Below are positions 33,061-45,545 of a DNA stretch of 64,000 bases, piece by piece (the first letter of the stretch is position 1; every line of letters begins with the position of its first letter). The notes beneath the pieces are model-generated. The model had not been told where the DNA came from. It searched no databases and worked only from the letters and a program-made list of their open reading frames with translations. The position numbers and the translations under genes were made by a program. The stretch is from Gnetum montanum (Eukaryota; Streptophyta; Gnetopsida; Gnetales; Gnetaceae): the NCBI GenBank assembly GCA_015680685.1, contig MNCI01014373.1, positions 422,928 to 486,927 of the forward strand, read 5' to 3'.

Positions 33061-35668
33061 AAGTTTCCTCAAAAAAAAAATAAGGACCATGTTCGTTGGC
33101 AATGTAATAAGTTCTTAAGCGTGATGGGGTCCGGCAGCAATCCTCACCCTAACCTCTGTTTTCCCTTTTAAATTTAAGTTTTCAAAAAAAAAAAAAAAGA
33201 CCCAAAAAAATCTGAAAGTTGTGGCTTAGTATGATCTAATATGAGCTTTAACTCGTCCTCCTCATTAAGTTTTGTACAAGTCTCATGTTTAGAATAGTCT
33301 GCATACTTTTACTGTTACCTTGTGAGAATANGCCATGCTAAGCATGGGCCATTATCAACAAATATGTGAAAATGTTTTCTGATCTCCCTGGTTGATCAGT
33401 TACTGCTACACTGCACACACAGATCTCAGTGGCCCTGGTTGATCAGTTACTGCTACACTGCACACACAGATCTCAGTGGCCCTGGTTGATCAGTTACTGC
33501 TACACTGCACACACAGATCTCAGTGGCCTAAAGATTGTCCTAAAGATTGTCTTGATNCCATGGTTGCCCATCGTAAAAGGAAACCGTTCGTAAAAGGAAA
33601 CCGTTCTGTTCCGATTTTGCCCATTTCCATTTCTCCTTTTAAGTTTTGGATAGATGTAATCTTTTTATAAAATTAAGGCCATAGCCGCATGGCTACATTG
33701 GAGCAACTTGTTCCATGAAGTGCATGGTTCATGCTTTTACGAAATCTATCTTTACGTAACACTAATGATGAATCGGTTGAGGATTCAAAACTAGTACGCA
33801 TTCAAATTGTAAGAAACAGAGACTCCTATATTTCATGTTACTTCATTTGCTAAGCAGCATAAGATAGTTGAAACCATCAATAGCTTTTGCTTTCCTCAAC
33901 GTAGTTTTAAGATCCATCCATGAAAAATTACAGTCATGCTACCTCCCTGTTTCATGAAAAATGATCAACTGATGTCCCATTTCTCAGTAAAAACGAAACA
34001 CCAAAAACTTCCAAGCAGAACCCCAGTATGTAGATTCTGAAACAAATCATACCAATATATTCATGAATATTATACATCCCCATTAGAGATCATACATTTC
34101 TACCGATTTTAATCTTGTTCAGATTTATCTCAAGTCCAGTAGAGGCCTATGCATAAAGATATTTTGCAGCAAGGTATGATAAAGTTTGAGACTTTGCCAC
34201 CCCAATCTAAATCGGGGGGTCCAAATAACCAACAAACTGAAAGAAAAGCTGGGTTGACACTTCTCTGGCCCAGCTTGGGATGTTTAATTACGAATCATAA
34301 TCAAAATAACAATAGAAGAAACCACTCGGGTAACTCTTTTGCCGGAACTCCAAAACTTGTTAGAGCTTCGGAATCAAATTATTGGTGGACATAGCATGTC
34401 ATAAAGTAATTTAATTTTTAGTATTCTATTCACATCAATGTCTAAGGCTTTTATTACTAAAGAATCCCAATACCTAATTGTTTGCGGGGGCGCCACCATA
34501 GAAGAAATGGGTGAGGCATGGTAACTGACTCGGCGTGATGGCACTTGATGGTAACAACGATGGTTAACGGGTTTCTTCTCCCACAGGCCGCTATAAACAG
34601 GAGGGAAGTAAGAGCCTGCAACAAGCAGGGGACCTCTTTTTGGACAATGCAGGCTCTTCTGGGATGTTGGGAGGAAACCGACACTAGCCTTTGGCTCTTT
34701 CTCTCTCCACAGACTCCAGCAAACGTTCCATCAGCCTTCTCTCTCAACGCCTTGAGACAGCAAACACTCGCACCGCGCACCAGAACTGGACACACGCACA
34801 GCAAACACTCGCAGCGCGTCAACAGTGCACCAGAACTGGACACAGACAAGGCGTGAGATGCACGATAGGCAGGGACCGCCAACACTCTCAAGCAACGGCC
34901 GAACGTGAGGAGGGAGGTTTTCCCTTCTCAAATAGAAAACCAACAGAGGGTGGTTTCTCTTCCAAACGAAGGGTTTCGTTCTTCTCCGAAACAGCTTGCA
35001 ACAGGCAGGTGAAGCTCCGTAGCAGACGACACGGGCACCGACAGTGGGCAGTGACTATCAACAGACAGATAGCAGTTCCTTTTCTCTCTCTTTTGGCAAG
35101 GGATCAAGGGGCCTCTTCTCTTTTGAGCCAGTAAGTAGCTAGCCGCAAACAGGTAGCGGCTACGAGTAGCGGCTACGATGCACTGTGTTGGTGACGGCAG
35201 CAGGAAGACGTACCCGCTACAACGTAGGCAGGCGGGAGACAACAGCAGAGGCTCTGCCTCTCAGGCACAAATGTTGGCATTTGCATAACGTGCGTCAGAA
35301 CCCCTTCTCTCGGGACGCTCGAGTCTTTCTCACCCGCAACAGTAGGTGGCAACAAGTCTTTCGTGCAGTAGTCTCTCTTTGCACTACAGAAAATAGCAGG
35401 CACGTGTACACAGCAACCACACGTACGTGTAAGATGCAGTCACGCATGTACACGCGTGAGAAGTAGCCAATAGAAGTCTTTTTCTCTTCTTGTAAAACAA
35501 AAAATAAAAGGCGGTCGCATGTAGACGCAACGGGCAACTTGGTTGGTGGATAGTGCCAGGTGGGACTAGATAAAATTTGAACTATTGTTTTGAATTGTTT
35601 ATCGTCTTTAAAAATTGCACAAATATATAATTTTGATTTTAGTTATTTTACTATGTTTTTTTAAAAAC
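33061..35668. other. Unidentified tract inserted in the LINE
   Basis: No domain was recognised. It contains a 15 A run at 33184-33198, a 47 bp triplication (33387-33527), AT-rich sequence to about 34.45 kb, and a GC-richer stretch at 34.45-35.55 kb. The last has a partial direct duplication near 34757-34846 (both copies carry CACCAGAACTGGACACA) and long overlapping frames on both strands. The frames have no recognisable motif and are not called. Confidence 0.5.
33387..33527. repeat. Three perfect 47 bp tandem copies
   Basis: Copies start at 33387, 33434 and 33481, each beginning CCTGGTTGATCAGTTACTGC. Just downstream are two more short direct duplications (AAAGATTGTC near 33531, and TCGTAAAAGGAAACCGT near 33571) and isolated N at 33331 and 33557. 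Confidence 0.95.
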
Positions 35669-35673
35669 ATAAT

Positions 35674-36429
35674 TGATTAGTGGCGAGGTACCCTACACTC
35701 AACCATACGAATATGAGCGTTACACGTGCGATCCGATCGAACTCCACAGACTAAGTGCCTACACGCCTTATGTAACACTTAAGGTTAATCATTCGTTGTC
35801 TTCCCAAACTTACTTGTATTTGTCATGGTTGTATGGTTAAGTAAGTTTGAGGTATGTGATTTTTATATCTTTTATGTTTTATCTCCTATGCTAATGAGGT
35901 AAAGGGTGAAGAGATTAAGTAACTAACTTTAACTAACTAAGTTCTAATGCCTAGCATCAGTATCTGTTCTCATTTGCCGTTCACATCCTAAACCAATGCA
36001 ATCTTCTAGGATTACCAAACGCTATTCGTTACTGGGATTACCAAGCGTAACGCACGTGCTCGAAGTGGTCGTACTGCATGCACTTAACTATGGGAGAAAG
36101 GTTGAGATAGATTTAATTAACTAATAAAACATTTAAACGATGAACAATAAATAACAATAATTAAAGTCCTATTTAGCTTAGTCCCACTGCAAGGTTTATC
36201 CAACAATTCGTCTTTATTGTCGTACACAATTGTGTGTTCAGGTACAAAATTGCTCAAATAAAGATTTGTTCACTTTGGAGCTCCTATTGCGGGCACCTAA
36301 AATTATTCTATCTCTGGAGAGGTAAAATTGCCAGAGTTTCGCTAAAGGTCTAGATTTAGATGGAGAAACAAGGGAGAGCCACCTTTTATTTATAGATTTA
36401 GCAGCACGTTGCGATATCGCGTCCCATCA
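35674..36429 (-). repeat. LTR-g, solo LTR (family 1)
   Basis: Minus-strand TGATGGGACGCGATATCGC to CTCGCCACTAATCA. It is flanked by ATAAT on both sides (35669-35673 and 36430-36434) with no internal region, so it is a solo LTR. Only one GATATC (36413) remains, exactly 11 bp from the LTR end. Confidence 0.88.
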
Positions 36430-36569
36430 ATAATAAAACCTTTCTAAAATTAAATTTAAGTTTTCAATATTTTGTTTAAAAATATTATTATTATTATTAT
36501 TGTCACATAGCCCTTTTTAGCTAAGACTATTCCTCGGTTCCGTACCCATACAAGAGGCGCCTGGGTCTC

Positions 36570-39013
36570 CTAAAACAAGTTTTCATAGGTGTTGGTGTGT
36601 CCAAAATTTATACATCAACACTTAACAACTAAAATTTTTCTAGTAATGATGAGTTTTTTCATTTCCATTTATCAAGCTTTTTTTCAATTTTATCAAGCAC
36701 ATAATTTCACAAAATAGTAAGATTAGGCTTTAAAAAAAAAGATATTCCTAAAATTTTAAAGACAAAATATTTTTTCAACATTTTCCAAGGCTTGATAGTA
36801 ACCCACTCATCGATATTGCCATTACAATAAACAACAAATTTTTCACTATTAATCCCAGAACTAGATAACATGCAATAATCCTCTACTCTAGCTAAAAGAG
36901 TTTTGATATGTTGCAAATAATAAGAAAGAAATTGTCTGCAAAGTGCATGTTAAGCAATTGTGCACTTTGATCAAATTGAAATTTCCTTAATGATATTCTT
37001 TTGCAGATTATAATGTAGATTATATGAAAGAAAGTTTGCAACAATAATAAGAAGATAATGAGCTAGAAGACAACCTTGACAAACTAACTATTGAAGAGAA
37101 AAATAGGAACTTAATCCAAAATTAGTAGCAACTTGAGCATTAGCATTAGTGAGCAAGGTACAAATAAGAAAAATAAAATAATTACTAAATCCTCGTTTAT
37201 AGAAACATGAAATAATGAAATTTTATTCAATTTTTTCATAAGCTTTGGCATAACTTAATTTACTAAAAGTAATGTCTTATTTAATATTAGAAGCCCATTG
37301 CATTCCCTCCCAAGCTACCGTGACATTATTTAAGATATGGCTACCTTTAACAAAACTAATCTGCTCAGGTTTAATGATATCTTCAATAACCTTTTAAATT
37401 CAACAAGCCATCATTTAGCTAAAATTTTATAAGTATTATTAAAAAGTGTAATAAATCTCCAATTACCAATATGTTAAAGATCTCAATTCTTAAGAAGAAG
37501 ATAAATCACATCTTTATTAATGTTTTTATCAGGAGAAACTTTTTTAATAGCTTCTTATAAGAACATAAAAGAGATCATTTCCTATGATGACCCAATGCTT
37601 ATTAAAAAATTCTATTGAAAAATCATCAAAACCTTGAGCTATACCATATGCTAAACTAAAGATTGTTGCTTTGATTTCTTTCACTATAATCTTTACTTCA
37701 ATAGTACTTCAATATGCTTATGTTATAAGATGAGGAATATGTATAGTAAAGGTCTAGAAGGATTTCTTGCTAAAACCTTGAAAAGAAAAATAGAAGAAAA
37801 ATGATTTGCTAAAAAATTATTAACAATCTTAGGATTTATAATGATGAAATCATTTATATAAAGTGATTTTAGTTTAGGCACTTGACTCTTTCCTTTTAGA
37901 AATTTAAAAAATTCCTTGCAAAGTTCTTTTTCAATTTTTTGCTAACTAATGCAACTTTTAGTGAAAGCATTTTTAGTTTTAAAGGAACCTAACATTGTTT
38001 GCATAACAAGCTTTAGCCAAGGCTTTTTAAATTTCAAAATCAAAGGGATTTTGATCTAAAAAAGTTTGTATTTTCTTGATAGATTCTACAAGATCTTCTT
38101 TAACTTGATATTTACACTTGGCAAATTTCTTTCCAAATCATCTAGCATAATTTTCGACTTTACAAATAGTTTGCTGTCACCAATCAATCCAACCAATATC
38201 ACCAGTATATTTTTTTCTACATTCTATAAAGACTTCAAAATATTTTTCCCACTAGGTCTTCTAAACATACGAAAAAGCTCATGCTTTCAAAAAGAGAAAG
38301 AATTAATTTCAAAGAGAAATTGCTAATAGAAAAATGGTCTAACAAAGTAGCATTGTGTACATTTCTACTTTCTTTATAGGATTCCAGAAAAAAAACATTA
38401 AAAATGTAGAATCTATCAAGTCAATAATAAATTCTATCATTTCCTTATTGATAATTATACTAAGTATAATGCTTCTCATTTGAATGATCTGAGAATAAAG
38501 AGCTAACATCAGAAAAGAAATATTTTTCTTTAAAATTGCATCAATCTTCCTTTTCTTAAGAAGACATTAGGAGAAAGACCATCAAGTTTATCTCAATGAC
38601 TTTTAACCATATTGAAATCACGTCCAATAATCGAAGGAACTTTAGGCAAAGATAGAAGATATTTTCAAACCTCTTATTAATCTCTCCAATTATTAGGAGC
38701 ATAAATATTACAAAGTCCAAAGTGTTCTTTTTCACTATGATAAGTAATCCAAATAACTCTTCTAAGGTTTTAAAACCTAGAATTCAAAAATTTTCTAGTC
38801 CAATTATTATTAACAAAAATAACACCACCTCTTTTAGTATCTTCATGAGTAATAGAAAAAATAATGTAGTTTTTAAAAATGCATTTACCAACAAAACTAA
38901 TACCATTCACTGAAATCTTAATTTCTTGTGGAAAAAGAAAATATAGAAATCAATGCTAATTAAAACCTAGTGACTTGATCATCATAGAGCCAGGTTTATC
39001 AGTCACATAATCA
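36570..39013 (-). pseudogene. L1-type LINE, endonuclease and reverse transcriptase
   Basis: The minus-strand reading starts in the endonuclease (ITYHSEKEHFGLCNIYAPNN near 38.7 kb, then the DKLDGLSPN.FLRKGRLM motif near 38.57 kb). It continues through a linker to RT blocks: GFDDFSIEFFNKHWVIIGND near 37.6 kb, IGNWRFITLFNNTYKILA, ISFVKGSHILNNVTVAWEGM, a QGCLLAHYLLIIVAN block near 36.95 kb, and KPWKMLKKYFVFKILGI near 36.75 kb. There are dozens of stops. It ends where the unidentified tract and LTR-g begin, and its 5' end is cut at 39013. Confidence 0.75.
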
Positions 39014-39018
39014 CATAT
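39014..39018. other. Target-site duplication CATAT
   Basis: CATAT flanks LTR-h here and at 39883-39887. The right copy touches the first base of LTR-i. Confidence 0.85.
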
Positions 39019-39882
39019 TGATGAAGCGCTATATAGTCGATGTGTCGACTAGGTTGTGTATATGGGGCCCCATCGATGTAGCCTTCCTGCGTCGATGTGG
39101 CCCCATTTACGTAGCCGCCTATCCCAGCCTATAAATAAGAGGGCCTTCCGCCTCATTTAGGCAGCTTCGAGTTAGTTGTAGCCAAGCTCTTGCATTTTGT
39201 TTTCATAGGAGTTAGATTATTTTCCCAAGTGCATGCCCGCAGTGTGATGCTTGTAATTGTACAACACCTTTATTCAAGTGTGATGTACTTGGACATGCAC
39301 ATGATCAAAAATAAAGATCGAGATTACTTCATCATTGTAGCATTCACTTAGTGTTAATTGCTTAATTATTATTGTTAAATGTTATTATTATTTATTGTTT
39401 TCTTAATTAATATTTCTTTATCGTCATTTACTATTCCTGTTGTTAAATGCGGAATGAGTACGACTTAATCATGAGCATTTAAGTGTGACTACTTGGTAAC
39501 CCAGCAGCGTACCTAGGATCTATGCTTGGTAATCCCAGTAGTAGTCATGCACGAGGTCCAAGATATGTATAGATGATTAAGGAATGGATGGTCATCGCAC
39601 TTAGGTGAGCTTAGACTTCATTTCCTATTACTCATTAGTTTAATCAATATTATTCTTCATTGTCTCTAGGAGTAGCAGTAGTTTAGGATCACATCATATG
39701 CCTCACTCTCGACTAAACCATATGTGACAAAGCAAATACTAGTCTAGGTGGGAAGACAGTGAACTACGATCAATGTGTAACTATCTAGATATCACAACTA
39801 GCTTGTCCACGAAGTTTGACCGAATCATGCATGAACACTCATATTCGTATGCTTGAGTGTAGGGGAACCTCACCGCTCATCA
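39019..39882 (+). repeat. LTR-h, solo LTR (family 1)
   Basis: TGATGAAGCG to CACCGCTCATCA. R-U5 is typical of family 1. The U3 has no GATATC array but repeats TCGATGTRGCC-like words (39037, 39073, 39092) before a CTATAAATAAG TATA box. It has no internal sequence and CATAT lies on both sides. Confidence 0.87.
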
Positions 39883-39887
39883 CATAT

Positions 39888-40749
39888 TGATGAGTTGCAT
39901 TTTCTTGGCTTTCATCAATGAGGCCTCATTGACATAGCCCTGTTGATATGGGATTTGATGCATTGACATAGCCTTATCGACATAGTGTCTTTTTTTGCCT
40001 ATGAATACATGCTCACTGATTGTGTTTATGGAATCTTTGATCATAGTTGTAGCAAAGCTCTTGTAGTTTTCTTACTTGAATGTTAGAATATTTTTTCTAA
40101 GTGCTCATAGTAGGAGTCAAAGAGTGTATGGATCTTTATTCAAGCACAATTGTATTTGAGCACAACGGTGTGTGTAGCAATAAAGATAAGCTTTCTAATA
40201 AACCTTGTGGCACTTTGAAATAGATTAATTATCTATTTATGCATTTAATACTTTATGTACTTTCCTTTAATGCTTTAAGTAATTAAGCTAGATTAAATAA
40301 TGATTAATTAAGCACATAAGTATGACCACATCAAGCATATGCTTGGCACTTGGCAATCCTAGTAATGCTTAACATTGGTAACCCAGTAGCATTAAACATG
40401 TTCAAGATGTATATAACAAGTGGGAATGGATGCTTATGTTAGGATTAGCAAGGTGTAGCTAGTTAGATTCAATTAGTAATTTAATTATTTTATTTTATAC
40501 ATTATTATTTACCCTTAGATGACTTAAAGTATAAAAGGTAAAATGATAAAAATCATATGCCTCAATTGCACTTAACCATACCTTTGCATTTCACAAGTGT
40601 AATTAGGAAGACAACAACTAGAATAGTTAGTTTCACTTCCTAGAGACCAATGTACTTAGAAGGCTATAAGTCCATGGAATTTGACCAGATCACGCGTGAA
40701 TGCTTAGTGATTTGTATGATTGGATGTAAGATCTACTCACTACTCATCA
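39888..40749 (+). repeat. LTR-i (family 1), 5' LTR
   Basis: TGATGAGTTGCATT to CTCACTACTCATCA. The U3 repeats TTGACATAGCC-like words and lacks GATATC, resembling LTR-a. It is followed after one T by a primer binding site. Confidence 0.85.
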
Positions 40750-40750
40750 T

Positions 40751-40768
40751 TGGCACAATTGTTAGGGA
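40751..40768 (+). promoter_or_regulatory. Primer binding site, tRNA-Asp type
   Basis: TGGCACAATTGTTAGGGA follows LTR-i. It differs from the tRNA-Asp-like site of the LTR-j element mainly by C-to-T type changes, as expected of decay at methylated CpG. Confidence 0.8.
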
Positions 40769-40909
40769 CTTGTAGTTTGATACGTGCACTATCTAGGACT
40801 TAGTAAATATTATTTAAGATTGTTGGAATGAATTCTAAGGTCACAATCATTCGAAAAAATAATAATTATAATTATAATTTAAGCACACTAAATTTTTCTC
40901 TAATTAAAA

Positions 40910-42363
40910 ATGTCTTCTTTTCACAAGCTTGATGAATCAAAATTGCTCATACCCTAAGAATTCAAAGTGGTGTACACTCATCCAGATGAGTTTGTACTTG
41001 ATTTCACCTTCATCCTGCATCAAGATGAGTAGTTGTAATGGAGAGATATGGATGACAACGTTGTATTGCCTCCCAACCAATTTGTTCTTGGGGTGCTACT
41101 TCAAACTCTTAAGAGGTTGGGCATCTAGGATCTCCATGATGAATACATTGTGCAAGACCATGACTATTGAGACTATCATACCATAGAAACACAATGCAAA
41201 TGAGATCAACACCAAGAGAAGCACCATGAAGATATGAAGGGGAAATAGTTCACTAACCCCTTGTTCCTCCAGAACCAAAATGACAATGAGGGTCCTCCCT
41301 CTAGGGGTTCTCAACATGAAGATTCTCTATCCCTTGACTCTAGTGAAAGAGGCTTGAACCTAAATCTATAGTCCACTATTAGTAATCTAGGTTTAGGCAA
41401 AAGTAAGAGTCAAGGTAGGGGCTTGGACAAGAATTGTGATGATGATAAACCTAATGATTGTGGCTATGACAAGTGAAGAGGAGGTGGTAGATACAATGGT
41501 GGTGGTAGTCCTCCTTCCTCTTCATCCTCTTCATCTACAGCTTCTCCTTCCTCTTCTAAATCTAATCAAAACTATAGGAGATGAAATTGTGATGGAGGTG
41601 AATAATGGGATAATGATCATAAGCCTTGCCATGAATGAAAGGGTAATAGAGGACATCATAGGCATCATCAAAATCATGATGGTGATGAACCTTTACTTGT
41701 AACTTGAAGTATGTTGAACATTATAAAGGTAATTAGAATTCTAACCAAGCATGTGAAAGATAGTAGAATCAAGAGGTTGGATATGAAAAAAATCCCTAAT
41801 TTGAGGGGGGATATAACTCAGATCCACAAACCCATCTTCAAGTCTTTCATGATACCTATGCCTTGCAAAACATAGAAAATGACTAGTAAAAACTTAAACG
41901 ATTCCCTAGGACATTTATAAAAGAAGTAGAAAGTTGGTATCACTCCTTAGAGCCAAAATCAATTCGTAGATGGAGTACAATGCTTGAGTTGTTCAATGAC
42001 AAATATCAAACATACTCTAGAATGTTCAACATGAGGAAGAAAATCCAAGGCTACCAACAAGGAACACATAAATCCTTGGACACAGCCATGGGTAGGTATT
42101 ATTTCCTTTTGCATAAATTTCCTATTCATGGTTATTCTCAATAGGAGCAACTTTGTCATACCACAAATGGGCTCCAATTAGAAATGAGGAGAACTCTTAG
42201 GATCTATGCCCAAGGGAGACTATCAAAACTAAGAGCACATCAAATTCAAAGGTTGATTGAGTAGGTTGAAAAAGAAGAAAGTGAGTTGAAAAAATGGAAA
42301 AGTGTGGAGAAGTGTAACTGAGACCCTTCCATCAGAAAAAGGAAGGTCTAATTCTATGCCAGT
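40910..42363 (+). pseudogene. gag: gag of the LTR-i element, cut by LTR-j
   Basis: The ATG at 40910 begins MSSFHKLDES. The conserved N-terminal block (VVYTHPDEFVLDFTFILHQD, VVLPPNQFVLGVL) and the arginine/serine-rich segment follow. The capsid-like part near 41.75-42.25 kb reads RRWSTMLELFNDKYQTYSR, then GRYYFLLHKFPIHGYS. Homology to other type I gags stops at 42363, where LTR-j starts. Many stops are present. This copy keeps the N-terminus that the next element lacks. Confidence 0.78.
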
Positions 42364-43198
42364 TGATGAACCATGATATCGGGGCCACAATATCACATCC
42401 GTGATATCAGGCCCGCGATATCAGAGCCTACCATGCGATGTTGGATACCCAATATCAGGACCTGTCTCCTTACCTATAAATAAGAAGTAGGTGCCCTTGG
42501 TTTGGCAATAGATAGTTAGACCCTTAATCGAACTCTTGCCTTTTCTCCCTCCTAGAGTTAGAATTATTTCTACGTGCCCGCAGTAGGAGTTATAAAGTGA
42601 ACGGATCTTTATTCCAGCATTGCGTACCTAAGCACACCTTGTGTATGGAAATAAAGATGAACTTTATGATAAGCCTTGTAGCATCCAGAATAGACTAGTT
42701 AATGTTAATTACTATTATTAAATGCTTTCCTAGTTAATTAATGCTCTCTCACCCTACAACTTTCCTAAGTAAATACAGTCAGTATGATCACTTTGAGCAT
42801 GCATGTAATACTTGGTAACCCAATAATGATTAGTGTTTGGTAATCCTAATAGTGTTGCACTGGCTCAAGATGTGTACGGCAAGAAAGAACGAATATTGTA
42901 TTAGGATTAATTAAATCCTAGTTAATCAGTAGTTAAGTTAAATTAGTCACTTAGTTAGCTCTCTCCCCCCTTATTAGCAGCAGGACATAAAAACACATAA
43001 AATGTATAAAAATCATATGCCTCAAGTTTACATAACCATACAATCATGACATACAAGTAAGCTTGGGAAGACAACGATTAACCAACCCATTCTTGTTCCA
43101 TTAAGGCACATAAGCACTTAGTCCTTGGAATTCAACCAGATCGTGCATGTACACTCGTATTCGTATGGTTGAGCATAGGGATACCTCACTGCTCATCA
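42364..43198 (+). repeat. LTR-j (family 1), 5' LTR
   Basis: TGATGAACCATGATATCGG to CTGCTCATCA. GATATC-like words start at 42375, 42389, 42403, 42417, 42437 and 42451 (14, 14, 14, 20, 14). The first lies 11 bp from the end, as in the other LTRs. A TATA box (CTATAAATAAG near 42474) follows. Confidence 0.87.
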
Positions 43199-43199
43199 T

Positions 43200-43273
43200 T
43201 GGCGCAATTGCCAGGTATCGAACCCAGGTCACCCACATGATAGGAGGGAATACTCACCACTATACTACAATGA
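43200..43273 (-). pseudogene. Reverse-transcribed, near full-length tRNA-Asp copy beside LTR-j
   Basis: Read on the minus strand, 74 bases have the layout of a plant tRNA-Asp. These are a D-arm with TAGTATAGTGG, an anticodon stem-loop with the GTC position now ATC, GGTTCGATACC as T-arm/B box, an acceptor strand ...GCAATTGCG, and a terminal CCA touching the LTR (TGG on the plus strand). The normal primer site is only the last 18 bases. Here the complement continues through essentially the whole tRNA. CCA is added after transcription, so the source was mature tRNA. C-to-T changes suggest age. Confidence 0.88.
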
Positions 43274-45110
43274 AACAACCAAGAAAGGGGATGAGGACAC
43301 TCTAGAGAATCACAACATAGAAGAAGGGAGAGTAGAGAACAACATAGGCATCATAGACACCATGGACAAGATGATCACAATGAACCCCTACTTACTACTC
43401 GAAGTATGCTAGACATAACTAAGGCTATTAGAATTCCAAAAAGGCATCAAAAAGATAGTAGGATCAAGAGATTAGATATGAACAACATCCCACGATTTGA
43501 AGGGGGATACAATGATGATCTTCAGAATCACTTACAAGCATTCCATAATGTGTGTGCCTTACAAAACATAGAGAAAAAATGGCAAAAACTTAAGTTGTTT
43601 CCATGGACATTAGTTAAAGAAGCGGAAAGCTGGTATCGGTCCTTAGAACCAAAATCTATTCGTAGGTGGAGTTCCATGTTAGAATCATTCAACGATAAGT
43701 ACCAAACGTACTCCTGAGTGTCCAACCTACAAAAGTAAATCCAAGGCTAGAAACAAGGAGGAAATGAACCCTTGGATGCCACCATGGGCTGATATTATGC
43801 ACTATTACATTGTTGTCCTAGCCATGGTTATTCATAGAGAAATCAACTATGCCATCTCATTGATGGGCTTAGGCATGAAATGTGAAGAACCCTTGGGACT
43901 TATGCCTAAGGAAGACTATTCGAGCTTAGGTCCCATCAAATTCAAAGACTATTGGAGCAAGTTACTAAGGAAGAAGGTGAGCTATAGAAGAGAGAAAGTG
44001 TAGAAGAGTCTAATCAAGATCCTTCCCTCTGGAAGAGGGGAGTAAGATTTTGTGAGGATGAAGAAGAGTCATCACTCGAAGAGATGGTAAATAGGAAAAA
44101 TTTGCCTATCCAAAAGTTGACATCAGAAGTATCAGCAAAAGTAGACCAAATGTGGGATTCCCTAGACAATAGATTTCAAACTATTCTAAAAATAGTAGAG
44201 GAGTCTAGAGAGCAAGGTAGTGATCATGAAAAAAGAAAGAAGAAAGAGATTGAACATGCACGTAGCAAGGGTAAGGGCAAAGTTTCCATCATTGAAGAGG
44301 TTGTGGATTTGAAAACAGATAATGATAGTGGATGTGAGATATGTTAATATGACCATCCTAAGGGATGTTTCCCTGTAATCTTACATCTATAGGAGTCTTG
44401 GGTGTATGCACTCAATCCATGATTAAACAAAAGGCAAACACCCCGAAGGTTACCTTATCCTCAAGGTAACCCAAGGCAATTCCACCAACCCTTAACATAT
44501 TATCCAAGTGGAACTCCACCATAACCAATCAAATAGTATCAATAGTGGCAATACCCACAATCATGGGAAATGCCACCACCAAGGCAACAATATCCTTACC
44601 GGCAACCTAACCCATATGGATATTACATGCAGCAGCCAACCACTATCAAGCTTGTGAGTATTATAGGACTCCTTCTCCTAGGCACGATGTTCTACAAACA
44701 TACCATCCTTCTCATCTAGCTACATCTCTTCCACTAATAGCTCCATTACCATCTACTCCAGTTATGCAAGGTGAAATCCCTACCCAGCTGCAGCAACGTA
44801 ATGCCACAAGGGCTGTTAACTCTTAATATACTGTTGGTTCTGACAACCGCATGAATAAAAGATCTTTGTTTAGAACCAATAGTCCAACCAAGTCCTTGCA
44901 ATCACAAGAAAATAATTCCTTAGATGCCTCAGTATCAATCAAAACTTTGGAGCCTCCTTCAACCCAACCACCACACTCAACACATACGATCATGCTAACA
45001 CATGCCATCACCGATTGGATCAAAGCTGGCCATCTTCCCAGGAAATTATCTGATCCTAGGAGTCCTCTGATATACTTACAAATCACTGGAAATGAACCAT
45101 GCTAGGCTCT
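43274..45110 (+). pseudogene. gag: gag of the LTR-j element, N-terminus deleted
   Basis: The tRNA copy joins directly to mid-gag sequence (GDEDTLENHNIEEGRVENN...). About 1 kb of gag N-terminus and leader found in relatives is missing. The core reads RIKRLDMNNIPRFEGGYNDD, KEAESWYRSLEPKSIRRWSS and LESFNDKYQTYS (43406-43717). The knuckle near 44.33 kb is CEIC, a stop, then YDHPKGC. The proline/tyrosine-rich tail follows. Frames change at least twice. Confidence 0.78.
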
Positions 45111-45545
45111 TTTGGATTCAGGTTCTGGTGTCAACTTGATTTCTCAAGAAATGTACAAGGCCTAGAACTTGCCTTCACTCAAAAAGAGTAACATTTGTTT
45201 AGAGTTGGCCAACCAGTCCATCACTGTCTCATTGGGACTAGTGGAGGACATTTTCACCATTGTTTTTGGGTGGTCATATCCAGTTGACTTCCTAGTGATT
45301 CAAGAAAACAACAATAAGGGGGACTTCCCAATCATAATGGGAAGATCATGGCTAAGCACAGTTGATGCATGCCTGAGAATCAGTGATCTTTCCCTGGAAA
45401 TATCAAAGGAAAATACATTCAGAAAGATTGAGAAGAAGAAAGTTCCATGCATATATTGTGACACAAGGTATAATTGCATGCATAGGTCATGGTTTGTGCA
45501 AATTTTAGCACTACTTACATGTAATCAGTGTGCACAAGTGATCAA
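45111..45545 (+). pseudogene. pro: Retropepsin of the LTR-j element, truncated by family 2
   Basis: The active site LLDSGSGVNLIS lies near 45113-45148, followed by NICLELANQSITVSLGLVED, SYPVDFLVIQENNNKGDF and IIMGRSWLSTVDACL. This is the best-preserved protease of family 1 in the window. It continues as far as LTCNQCAQVIN at about 45.54 kb, then runs into the family 2 LTR. Confidence 0.82.

Noticed and set aside
34457-35537. Overlapping frames of 70-147 codons on both strands in GC-richer sequence
   Set aside because: No recognisable motif, long frames in several phases at once, and high GC alone makes stops rarer. Not called as genes.
43200-43273. Functional tRNA-Asp gene
   Set aside because: The anticodon base is changed, the 5' base pair is lost, CCA is encoded, and it abuts the LTR in primer-site register, so it is a reverse-transcribed copy.
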